Below, piece after piece: positions 44,431-56,287 of a stretch of DNA of 64,000 nucleotides. Each line of letters begins with the position of its first letter. Within the stretch, counting starts at the first letter, position 1. The notes below the pieces were generated by a model that made no database searches, was not told the origin of the DNA, and saw only the letters and a program-made list of their open reading frames with translations. The stretch is from Ambrosia x helenae (lineage: Eukaryota; Streptophyta; Magnoliopsida; Asterales; Asteraceae), in contig CM061227.1 of assembly GCA_030844895.1 (NCBI GenBank), positions 2,505,153 through 2,569,152 on the forward strand, in the 5' to 3' direction. The position numbers were made by a program, and so were the translations under genes.

Positions 44431-47400
44431 ATGGGTGAGCTTGGAGTGAAAATGGAGGTGGGTTCTGATGGTGTTGCTGTAATAACCATTTCTAATCCAC
44501 CTGTTAATGCCCTTGCTCTCTCAAGTAAGCTTTCTTTCAATTATATATTTAAATCAATTGTTTGATCAAGAAACTGTTGATGATATGTTTTTCAGTGAGT
44601 TTTATTGGTTTTGGGAATTGGGTTTTCTGAAAGTTTGCTTTTTTATGTGATTTAGGGACTGTTTGTAGCCTCTTAATGCCTATGAATAAGTCGTTATTAA
44701 GTGTGTTTGGTTCACTAACGACACTTCCGAATTAGTCAATAAGCCTTAAGTTTCAAAATGATGTTTTCATTTATTCATTCACCTGTGTTCATAACCTCAC
44801 TCAAGCACTACCTCCTGGACCCACCACCATCAACTAGCCAGGCCGAGCCAGGTTAGACCTCATACCGGTCCATTGTCTGTTACCCGATCAGACCTCTTAA
44901 TGGCTTAGCACTTACTGGTACAGAGGTTGCCAAACAACCCCTTAAATGTTGTAAACACTTTTTTTTTTTGCAAATTAATTGTTTGATCAAGAAACTGTCA
45001 TGAAATCTGAAAACTGTTGATTATTTGTTTTCCTTGTGATTTTTATTGGTTTTGGGAATTGGATTTCTGCAAGCTTAGTTTTTTCTGTGATTTAAATGTT
45101 GTGAACACTTTTTTTTTTTTTTTTTTTTTTTTTTTGCAAATTAATTTTTTGATCAAGAAACTGTAATGATATCTGAAATCTATTGATTATTTGCTTTCCT
45201 TGTGAGTTTTATTGGTTTTTCTGTAAGTTTAGTTTTTTTTTTTCTGACTTAAATGTGTTCTGAATTTTTTTTATGCGTTTTTCTGTGTAGTTATTGCTTG
45301 GCTGAAGGAGAAGATTGGAGAGGCTATGAGCAGAGATGATGTAAAAGCGATCGTTTTGACGGGTAATTCTTCGAACAAGTTCGTGTTTTTACTGAATTTA
45401 GACTGTTGTTTTTAGATGTGAATTGTACACCAACGGTTAGATGTTTTGCTTCTTTGAATATTTGTGGGTTTTGAAATTACACAAATTGGCATAAAGTATG
45501 TTCTATTTTGCTGCAGTTAGCCCTCATCATTATTGATATTTATTAACCAAGTGTCAAACGCAAATTGGCATAAAGTATGTTATATTTTGCTTCAGTAATG
45601 TATTGACAAAAGTAAATCCTGTTCTTTTTTACCCCAATTGGCATTAAGATAGCGAGATGCCGTTTGTGTAAAGGGTCAGAACGGGTAAGTTATCTCTATG
45701 GGTTGATACTGTTCGAAATCTGTCCCTGTTATGCAACCGTGTGACTTGTTTTATCATGGATGAACATATTATGATTAAGTGAGTATGCACATATGATTGT
45801 GCAGTGACTCTCGAGACAGAACAGAGGGTGGAAGATTTGAATAATATGCACAACACAATATTATTATCCACACAAATGAAATGATACATAGGAGGCTTTA
45901 TATAGGCCTTTACATTGACGGTTACATAACCCAAGGTTGCAAAAGTCGCTAGGCGCTAGGCGGGCGGTGAGGTCCAGCCTAGGGACTAGTCGGGACTAGG
46001 CGAAAATTAGGCGGAATTAGGCGTTTTGGTATTTTTATACGTATTTTATATATATACACACAAATTTACGTGTTTTTAGAAAATATGTTAAGATATATAC
46101 ACATAATACTTAGAAATACTTAGATATATACACATAATACTAAAAAATACTTAGAAATTTAATTAAAAAAATAAAAAAAAAATTAAAAAAATCACCGCCT
46201 AGGCCCGCCTAGGACCGCCTAATGGCCAAAACGCCTAGATTTCCGACTAGGGCCTAATTCCGATTTTTACCTCCGCCTAGGCCGATTTTTGCAACATTGA
46301 CATAACCGTTTTCTACCTTAACCGACACGACTTGTACAATAACAACCGACACAACTGTTGATGTTTGGCGCCTATTCTTTGTGTCGTTTGACTTTCTGAA
46401 GTCAACGTAATTTCTTGATTATAATTTCCAACGGATACTTGATACACCTTTGGTAGACCCTCAACCGACAACACCTTTTGTCCAAAATATCAGTTTTCTT
46501 ACGAAATCAATATGTTTTATGCATTATGAATACATTTCGGATAATTTTCGACCCAATTGACCCATTTTAGCTGATTTATATTCTGCCCATTTGATGTTAG
46601 GTTGAGATTGCGACGTCTACTTGTAATGCACAAACTTAAGCACATGAGTTTTTTGTTTTTTTTTTGGTGTGTGTGTGTGTAATTTGCCAGCTAATATCAG
46701 TTTCTTTTATTTTATGTAGGCAAAAATGGCAAGTTTACAGGTGGATTTGACATCAATGTATTCCAACAAGTTCAACAAACTGGTACTGCTTTATTAGTTA
46801 TCATCTTTGCTACAAGGTAGCATTGAGGTGTTTGGATGTGCGCTATGAAACGAATTATCAAATTCTGTTACTGTTGGATAAAGTAATTATGATCATCTCA
46901 AATTATCAGTTTTGGATAGTTAGTTTCGTACCAACAGCAACTGCAATAAAACTGATACTTCAAGTAGAAATTAAAAGTACTTATTTACCCAATTTTTTTT
47001 TTTTTTTACAAAACAACAAATTACATCTGGATAGTGGGTAAGCGAGCAACAAGCTGCGCTGCTATCCCCTTTTGAATCGCAAAGCCTATTCTACTGAACA
47101 CAATTTGAAATACATTTCTTTTATTCTCATTGTTATCATCGTTATGAAAGTAGACATACTTAAAATTTCAGATAATTGGTTATTTAAAAGAAGTTTATCA
47201 ACAAATAACTTGTAAAAAGTACTATTACTGTTGATAGAAATATTTTTTCATACTATAAATTTATAATCTAATAAAATAAAAGATCTATTGTCATTTTATC
47301 TATTGAAATGCTACTCATGTAGCTCTTTCTATAACTGCTGAGTATTTAGTATCATATGAGTAATGGTCCATATTATTGCTTAAATGTATTTGCTGACAGT

Positions 47401-49135
47401 TAAGCATTGTCTTTGACTGGCAGGAAACTTATCTCTTCTACCCGATTTATCCATTGACATTGTGGTCAACAAAATCGAAGGTTCCCATTTATCACATAAC
47501 TCCTAATCAGTAAATGTTACAAAAGCTCGGTTTTATTCTATGTCTGTATTAAATTTGTTTTTTGTTTTTTTTTAACTTAGATGCAAAGAAACCTATAGTT
47601 GTTGCAATAGAAGGACTTGCACTAGGAGCTGGATTAGAAATTTCAATGGTTTGTAATTTTGAAATTCTAAAAACTTTTTTTTTCTTTTTGCAAATACAAG
47701 TTAATGTGAAAGTGATCTCATCGGTTTGTTATAAATAGGGATGCCATGCACGCATTGCAGCTCCGAAGGCACAACTTGGCTTGCCCGAATTGTCTCTTGG
47801 AATTATCCCAGGAGCTGGAGGTAAACTAATTAGTAATTTGTATACCTGTAACACTTTTTCGATTTAAGTTAAACAAATATAATTTTTTTTTATGAATATT
47901 TGTTGATAAAAAGTTGAAAATACATTTTAAGGTACCCAACGACTTCCCAGGCTTGTGGGATTGCCAAAGGCGATTGATATGATGTTGGTAAGTTCCTCTA
48001 TCTTTCAGCATGTTTAAACATGGCAAAACTCTTATAGTCATTTAGTTATGAGTTATGACTAATGAATGGGTCAATATGGGTTGTGATTTGACTTATCTCA
48101 AACGGGTCAAGTAAATCAGCTAATATGGAAACCAGTCAAACGGGTTGACGTTCGCCCAAAGTCTACTTTTAATGCATAGAATCTCGTGAAGGGTTGTACT
48201 ACGAGATTTTTTATTGCTATCGTTACATTGTTGTCTTTAATCAAAATAAACGCCTTAATTATTTATATGAAACGGACAAAGAGCGTTAGCTGATTACTTG
48301 ACCTGTTCAGTCACATAGAAGAAACTAATATGGAGACAAAGGATTATTGATTTAATCATTTATTTTGTAGACATCTCAACCAATACTCTCTGAAGAAGGG
48401 AAAAGGCTAGGTCTAATTGATGCTATCGTGCCTCCGCAAGAACTGTTGAAAGTTTCTAGACAATGGGCTTTAGACATTGTGGAAAAACGTAAACCGTGGA
48501 CCCGGTCCCTTCATCGCATAGACAAAATTGGTTCTTTGTCTGAAGCACTTGAGATAATTAAGATAGCGCGTCAACAAGCCAAACGGTCCGCATCTAATAT
48601 GCCACAGCACCAAGCATGCCTTGATGTTATTCAAGAAGGCATAGTGCTCGGAGGATACCATGGTGTTTTAAAGGTATGTTTTAGAGGTGTCAGAATGGGC
48701 AGTTTGGACGGGTTATGTAAGCGGTCTAAACAAATCGTGTTGGGTAGACTTGAAACACTTTTCGTCGAAAGTATTTTTACTCGAAATTAGCGAGTCAAGT
48801 ACGATTACGAGAATTATATTATTTAGTAATAATCTAATTTTATATATGTTAGTAAAAATCTGGTTTTGCAGAATAAATTAATTTTGGAGGTTTTATGCAT
48901 TCAAAATGCATGTTGGGCGACTCTCACCGTTTGATCACTATACAACCTAAAATTACAGAAAGTTTCTGTTTTTCAGGAGCTCAAAGTTTTCAATGAGCTT
49001 GTTGTTTCAGACACATCAAAAGGTCTTTGCCATGTGTTCTTTTCGCAACGTGCAACCTCAAAGGTAATATACTTGATCTACTGTGAGTGTTTAAATACTT
49101 TTTTTTTTTTGAATATTTTTGCATGCTGAACTTAG

Positions 49136-49182
<47 letters not shown>

Positions 49183-52100
49183 CTACAGGTGCCTAACGTT
49201 ACCGATATTGGGCTCAAGCCTAGGCCCATCAAGAAAGTTGCTGTGATTGGTGGAGGCTTAATGGGCTCTGGAATAGCTACAGCCCTTATAATTAGTAATA
49301 TAAATGTTATTCTTAAAGAAGTCAATTCTGAGTATCTTATAAAAGGGATACAAATGATAGAAGGTAAGATCTCCATTTTAGTAAATTTAGTTAATTATGG
49401 CGTTGGACTCGTTGCAGATAAACACAACCCAAATCGACCCATTAGTAAATAAGAAGGGTTGAATTGCCACCTCAGTGATTGCCACATAAAAAAAAAATAA
49501 AAAAAAATTAACAGTTTTTTAGTCTTTACAACTCTACTGATCAAGTTATATGATATTTTGTTTCATTCTGAAATTTAACAATGTTATTTGTTTGTAGCAA
49601 ATGTTCGAGGTTTGGTTGCAAGAAAAAAGTTGGCACAGTCGGCAGCTGACAAAGCCTTGTCAATGATTAAAGGTGTATTAGACTACTCAGAATTCAAGGA
49701 TGTGGATATGGTCATTGAGGTATGTTCTTTTCATGGATTTTTCACCATTATCGTCTCTTAATAGATAATCAAGTGAACCAACAACATAATTCAAGGAGTA
49801 AACGCCTCTTTAGTTTACGAAAGAAAAAAAAAAAAAAAAAAAAAAACTGGTACGAAATCCAAACGCCTCTAAGTCCTTGGTGTTTATTTGGAGATCAAAT
49901 CTCTACACTTTTACAAAAGACATGAAGGCCTTTTTTATAAAGTTGTGGGATTTTTTAATTATATAAATATTTCATTTCATAATTGGCAAATTATATAAGG
50001 ATAGCAGGCAGGCGTGCAACAAGTTGCGCCGCCACCCCTTTCTAAATAGCAAAACCTAGTTTACTAAAGTTTAGGGATGTAATCAAGCAAAACTGAAGGA
50101 CCTTTTGTTGTGGTTTTTAAAGCATTTTATTTGTTAAGGGATTTAGCCATACAAAAACAGAGTCCATGACTTATGTTCGGATTCTAAGAAAGTTCATAAG
50201 CATTCCATTGGTGAGGTTATTCATTTATCGAAACATAGGTGTTTGATTACTTACTTTCATTAACAGGCGGTTATAGAAAACGTGCAACTAAAACAAAAAA
50301 TCTTTAGTGAGATTGAGAAAGTATGTCCTCCTCATTGCATTTTGGCAACCAACACATCTACCATTGATCTCAATTTGGTTGGAGAGAAACTAAGATCTCA
50401 AGATCGAGTTGTGGGCGCACATTTCTTCAGGTTAAGCGGCATAACCCGTGTCTTATGAATTATAATATTCCTTATACACTCTTCATTGAAATGAACATAA
50501 GGATATATGCAAAGATGACATATTAAGAGTTCATAATTCTAAACACTACATGTGGCAAGGGTCAACTGGTTTAGGTAACTGGTCAAACACGTTAGGATCA
50601 AAAAACGTATTTTTTTTATGTGGATTGAAATGGGTCAGGTCAGTTTGGGTTGACCCGAAACCATTTTTTCCAAAATTTCTAAATGTAATATTAAAGTACT
50701 AAGTATTTTCAATGTAATGTTATTCACATTGTATATTATCAAAACAAAAATGTTCTTTAATTGTTTGCACTATAATCATAGATTATCTTTTTTACATATT
50801 TTTCTCATGGTATGCACTTTAAAAATTTGTTGTGTACTGATTGCAGTCCTGCTCATATGATGCCACTTCTTGAGATTGTTAGAACAGAGAAGACTTCTGC
50901 TCAAACAATTATTGATCTCATGACAGTTGGAAAAATTATAAAGAAAGTTCCTGTTGTTGTGGGAAATTGTACAGGTTTTGCTGTTAATCGCACCTTTTTC
51001 CCGTACAAACAGAGTGCACACATTCTACTTCATTTAGGTGTGGACTTGTTTAGAATTGACAAACTGATCAGCAGCTTTGGGCTCCCTATGGGCCCGTTCC
51101 AGTAAGTTTCTGCGCTACAATTTTTAATTGGTTGAATATACGTTTCCAAAAGCGAATATGTTAGCTGCAATAAAACAGGCTATAAGGAATAGTGTTTTAA
51201 TGTGCTTATTTTGTTGGAAGTTGTACATATGATAGCCAACGTTATATTATTTCAGTAATAATAATAATATTTTGATAAAATTTATTTGAGGATTAATACA
51301 TTAAGGATACACATTGGCATTTGACTCATTTCTACACATTTGACTTGTTACGTTATTAAGCTAATGTATCTGGTTCTAACAAACTACGCCCCACTTACGG
51401 TGTGCACATATAATGTAGATATGTGTGGCCCTCGGGGGGCAAAAGTAAAGCTGCACTAGTTTTAACGTTATTTTACTAATTTCATGAAAATAACGTTAAA
51501 AACGACGGACGGTTAATCATGCATCATGTGGTGGCGTTGATAGCCAAAAGACAAAGGGGTACATGCACCGATCGGGTTTGTCCCGATTGCTAAGTGTTTT
51601 GTGCCTTATGTCCAAGGCTTGATACCAAACCACATCGAGCCGGGGGTCTCACTGGAAGCAGCCTCTCTATTCTTAGGGGTAGAGGTAAGGCTGTCTACAT
51701 CTTACCCTCCTCAGACCCTACCTTAGCTTTCCTATAGGTGGGATTAACTGAGTATGATGATGATGATGATGATCTGGTTCTAACAAACACAGCCTGGATG
51801 ACCCATTTATAGGTTAGGTAAACGGGTCAAAATGTCAAATTCACCACCTCTAGTTGAAGTACGTGTAATCATTTTTCAAATGCGAATTTTTTATTTACTT
51901 ATCATTTTTATTTCTGAACTTGTGATCGTAGGCTTGAAGATTTAACAGGATATGGTGTAGCTAATGCTGTAGGTAAAGAATTTGCTACGGCTTTTCCTGA
52001 CAGAACGTTCAACTCTCCTGTAGTTGACCTTCTCATTAAAAATGGGCGTAATGGTAAATTGCTTATAAGTTATTATATTTGTTTATTTTTCATTTGTGTT

Positions 52101-54219
52101 ATATTTAAAACCAATTCTTATGTTTAAATGATTATGTTTTTTCAGGTAAAAACAATGGAAAAGGTTATTACATTTATGAAAAAGGTAGTAAACCGAGACC
52201 CGATCCCATGGTGCTACCGATTATAGAGGAGTCTAGAAAGCTAGCTAATCTTATGCCACGAGGACAGGTAACGTATTTTTGGTAAACAAAATTAAAAAAA
52301 AAAAAAATCTTTGATAAAAGAAACTCGAATGGTCTTTTGGGTTGTGTTCTATTTCAAACGGAGTAAGTAGATCACTTAATTTTAATTAAAAAAAAAAAGA
52401 ACCAGCTAGGAGGGGAATGGGTCAAACGGGCTGCGAGTCACAGTCACCCAACATCTATTTTCAATGCATGCAACTTCCTAAAGCCCGTTTTGATCCATTA
52501 CTGACCCGCCCAGCTCGGAATCCTCTGAAGTCCTTTGATTTTTTTTTTCTGTGAGCTCAGCCATTAATCATATCCATCCATCATAAAACATGCTTCCGTT
52601 TATATCTTGAGAATACTATGAAATAATGTCTCTTCAATTATTTTTTTTCCTTTTGCAGCATGTATCTCTAACCGATCAAGAAATAGTAGAAATGGTATTG
52701 TTTCCCGTAGTGAATGAGGCATGTCGTGTTCTAGATGAACAAATTGTTGTTCGAGCATCAGATCTTGACATTGCATCGGTTCTTGGAATGAGTTTCCCTA
52801 GATATCGGTATGTCCAACAATGCTAACTAGATGTGGCAAAATGGCGGGTTGGGTAACCAGTTAAACTGGTTTTGAGACAACCAGCAGGTTTGGTTCAGGT
52901 CAAGTTGGTTTCGATCGACTCTTATCAATGTATCACCACCGAATATCAATTCTAACTAGAACTGGCAAAATGGGCGAGTTGGGTAACTGGTCAAAATCGG
53001 TTGTATCAAGACCAGAAGTTTTGATTTAAGTCATCTCAGTTCAGGTTGGGTAATGCACCACCTACTGAACGAAAATGGCGGGTTGGGTAACGGATCAAAA
53101 TCGTTTTTTTTTATATATATATTACAGGCCTTGTCAGTTAGGTTTGACCCTAGACACCATTTCCCAGAAATTTTAATATTTAAGTTTTTCTCTGTACTAA
53201 ATGTATCAATGTACAACTAATGAACAACGATCCTACCGGAAGTGGCAAATTGGTTGGGACGGTAATGGGTCAAAATGGGTTCGGCCAAAACATAGTAATT
53301 TTTCTATGGGCCGGATTGCTTGGTGTTGACAGATGATCGTAGTCACTTTTTGCCAATATTGTTTAGGTTTTTTATGTAAGTAGTCTATCAATTTCAAATA
53401 CTGAAGTTACTTAGGTGGTTTTATGCATTAAAATTGTAACTTAAAACCCATTTTCTGTTCAGCTAGTTTTTATTTTACCCGTTTGACATGTTAGCGATTA
53501 TGTAATTGTCCCATTCATAATAACCTAGACTAATCCCTACGAGCCCATAACGTTATTATGCTTAATTTAATTATTTTATATTTACAGTCAACAAAAGGAC
53601 TATATGATGATTTGAAAATAAATGTCTTTTTTTTCTTTGGTTGCAGTGGTGGCATCATCTTTTGGGCAGATTTGGTTGGAAGTAAACACATTTATGCAAG
53701 TTTAAAAAAATGGTCTGAAAAATATGGCAACTTTTATAAACCGTCAAGATTCTTGGAAGAACGAGCGAAGAACGGTGTACCACTGGTGCGAAATCTTAAT
53801 CCTATCACATCCTATTGTAACTTTGACCTGTTTACTTATGACCGGGTCAATTTGGGTTTTCTATCTCAAACAAAACAAATCAAATCAAATAGTTAGCTAA
53901 AATCCGGTCAAACAGATTAAGCAGTTTTAAAGAAAATAAAAAAAGTTTAGATTATTACTGCAGCCTCTTTTTTCTAATCGCATTCAAGTATTTAACGCGT
54001 TAATTATTTCTTAAAAATAAAAATAGGCAACAAAAAAGGTGTCCAGGATGCAAAAAAGGCCCATTTTAACACAAATCTGTCTTGACCCATTACCAACCCG
54101 TCCGACCAACCCATCCCACCATTTGCTCCGGAACTGTATAAGTTTCTTTAACATATCAAAATCTGGTTTTGCAGAGTGCACCTGTTTCAACTCCTACAGG
54201 TTCTAGGGCTCGCCTGTGA
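44431..54219 (+). CDS. AIM1: Peroxisomal fatty-acid beta-oxidation multifunctional protein (AIM1/MFP type)
   Basis: A bifunctional enzyme (2-trans-enoyl-CoA hydratase and L-3-hydroxyacyl-CoA dehydrogenase) that performs the middle steps of peroxisomal beta-oxidation, including steps toward jasmonate and benzoate. Eighteen exons, 724 residues: 44431-44524, 45291-45362, 46720-46782, 47424-47480, 47581-47648, 47739-47820, 47932-47987, 48371-48673, 48977-49063, 49189-49363, 49598-49719, 50267-50430, 50847-51101, 51932-52053, 52146-52267, 52659-52807, 53647-53785, 54175-54219. The hydratase part has both catalytic acids (Glu115 in GAGLE, Glu135 in GLPELSLG), 20 residues apart as in bacterial FadB. 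The NAD-binding loop is GGGLMGSG (315-322), and dehydrogenase His445/Glu457 lie in AHFFSPAHMMPLLE. The C-terminus is ARL, a PTS1-like variant of SKL. It reads closer to AIM1 than to MFP2 (DINVFQQVQQTG, NMPQHQAC). All splice ends are GT-AG, so it appears intact. Confidence 0.95.
44557..45275 (+). repeat. Triplicated segment in AIM1 intron 1
   Basis: Three related copies start at gatcaagaaactgt (44565, 44984 and 45151) and run through ttttattggtttt and a T tract. The first is split by a Harbinger MITE. The copies differ by substitutions and T-run length. Confidence 0.8.
44655..44941. mobile_element. PIF/Harbinger-type MITE, 287 bp, in AIM1 intron 1
   Basis: Left end gggactgtttgtagcctctt, right end the imperfect inverse (ggttgccaaacaacccc), TSD tta (44652-44654 and 44942-44944). 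Confidence 0.75.
45932..46299. mobile_element. hAT-type MITE, 368 bp, in AIM1 intron 2
   Basis: caaggttgcaaaa...ttttgcaacattg ends and perfect 8-bp TSD acataacc (45924-45931 and 46300-46307). The interior has many ggcgctagg / ccgcctagg motifs. Same family as the nested MITE at 6795-6979. Confidence 0.9.
49138..49183. repeat. (ATT)n microsatellite in AIM1 intron 9
   Basis: About 15 uninterrupted units, ending five bases before the acceptor AG of exon 10, so it replaces most of the normal polypyrimidine tract. Confidence 0.95.
51385..51773 (+). mobile_element. Au-like SINE with 15-bp TSD in AIM1 intron 13
   Basis: Flanked by ctggttctaacaaac at 51370-51384 and 51774-51788. The 3' half (about 51640-51773) has the Au-SINE body: gagccgggggtctcac, gcagcctctctattc, gtagaggtaaggctg, accctcctcagaccctacc, gtgggattaactgag, and ends in a tgatgatgatgat tail. 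At 389 bp it is about twice the usual Au length, so the first 160-200 bp may be a transduced or composite head. Confidence 0.88.
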
Positions 54220-54489
54220 GTGACTGCAGGAACACGAGTATATACGCATAAGTCAAGTTACGTATAGCCGATATTAAATAAAATTGATCTTTTCTTTCTC
54301 AAGATTTTAGCAGCATTACATGTGTGAAGATTCTTGTTTTATCTTTGAATAATTTGGGTTATAATTTATAAAGCAATGATATGTTGAATTATTAAGATAT
54401 GTGTATAGTTTATAAGTTATAACCTTGTTGAGGTTGACTATACACTAAACAAATAACTAAATAGCTAAAATATTACAATTTGCTCAAAT
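54220..54489. other. AIM1 3' flank
   Basis: Probable 3' UTR and polyadenylation region of AIM1 (aataaaattg at about 54275, aataatttgg near 54348). Confidence 0.5.
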
Positions 54490-54927
54490 CTTGGTTTAAA
54501 AAAGAGCGCGAGGCACTCCGAGGCGTTTTGGGTCCAAAATCCGAAGCGCGGGGCTTAAAGCGCGAGGCGAGAGCTTCACGTATAGTATTAAAAAAATTAT
54601 AAAAAAATATTTATATATGTCAATATGACATTTTCTACATGTTAAATTGTTAATCAATCATAAGCACAAAAACATGATTATAAAACACCCTTGAACACTT
54701 AAAAAGCATATTCAAAGCATAAAATCGATGAGACACTACTGTAGCGGGCCAAATAAAGCAGTTTAAAAGGTTTTTTTGGGCTGAGGCACTACTGTAGCAC
54801 GCGCCTCAAGCGCTCGAGGCGGCGCTTCATGTAGTTCAACGTTTTTTGGCAAAAAAAAAGCGTTTTTCTTGGAGCCTCGCGCCTCAAACGCTTAAAGCGC
54901 GCCCCAGGCGCGCTTTTTTAAACCAAG
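54490..54927. mobile_element. hAT-type MITE, 438 bp, between AIM1 and TCX
   Basis: Ends cttggtttaaaaaag / ctttttta-aaccaag, perfect 8-bp TSD gctcaaat (54482-54489 and 54928-54935). The interior near both ends is rich in gcgcgaggc-type motifs. A fragment with similar motifs is near 14140. Confidence 0.93.
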
Positions 54928-55022
54928 GCTCAAATGAAACCCAACCCACTCAAGTATGTACACAGTAGTCAACAATCAAAAACTTCAATCAAAGACTGTT
55001 TGGTTAAATTAATAGACTAACT

Positions 55023-55023
<1 letters not shown>

Positions 55024-55066
<43 letters not shown>
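55024..55066. repeat. Poly-T tract, about 40 bases
   Basis: Uninterrupted T run in the region between the convergent AIM1 and TCX genes. Length may be unreliable in an assembly. Confidence 0.9.
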
Positions 55067-55069
<3 letters not shown>

Positions 55070-55248
55070 CAAACAATGACCTAATAATATAATGATGCAA
55101 CAAGTATACTTCTTATTTCACATCTTAGTCCCTTTTAGTTTTGATCTCTGTTTTCAACATGAAATGGAATTTTCGAATCTAAATGGCTATCGTTATTTTG
55201 AGACAGTTCTGTTGCGGGTGTAACTGTCGGCCTCAAGAAGCCATTGAT

Positions 55249-56241
55249 CTAACAAGTGTTTGTTATAGAGCTTTTGACTCCTTCCATTTGACTTTGACTT
55301 CTTGAATCACTTCTCGCCAACGAAAATTGTGTTTCTGCGATATAGAACCAAAGTTTTAGTTATAGAAGACACCAAGGGGGCGTTTGGACATGCGTTTTTT
55401 AAGTAATCACTAAACTGCATTAGTTGCATATATGTGCCTAAAATCAAGAGCATATCATAGAAACTTACCTCTCAATTCTCCAACAGTGATGAGTTTGTTA
55501 AGGCAATCTCGAAACGTTGTCAAAACAGTCCTTTCTTGTGCAGCATACGTGTCGGTTATTACTTGACCGTTTAGCAAATTACCACCATCATAGTCCCCTA
55601 ATCCATTTGAGTCCGAATATATAAAATCTGTATCATGTTCATCACACATCAAAGCTAAGGTTCCTGGAGACATCGGCCTCGGTTCTGAACCATCTGTCCC
55701 ATCCAGGACCGACCCATTTGAACCTTGTTTGTCGCGGCCGGGCCCACTTAATGTTTCATCAGCCACATGTTTCTGGGCACTGGATGCCTTCAGCATTTCT
55801 TCTGTTTTATTTGTTGTCATTTTGTCCTTTGCATTTTGATCATCTGAAAGTGATAAATCTATTAACTTAAAGTTTGTTCTTAATTTACCGGTTAAGACTC
55901 TAAAACTCGTTTATCCTCAACTTTAACTAAATCTTGTCTGTTATTTAAATTTGATTTTTTTTATTAGTAAAGATATTAATTATATACCTGTAAGCGCCCG
56001 AGCAGCTTCCCTTGCATAAACCACCAAAACAGCACAAAGCTCCTTCATATCCTCGGAACGGATAGCATCTGCTAAAAGAGACCTTCAACAAAGATGGATA
56101 GCAACTTTGATCAATTTATCCAAAATTGTGTTATATTTGTCTCTAACGGATCAAATGGGTTAATTTACAATATTAAACAAAAAAAATGGTTTATGCGGAT
56201 TAAACCAATGAGCTTTCCACCGATTTTTTCAATGTCCGTTC

Positions 56242-56287
<46 letters not shown>

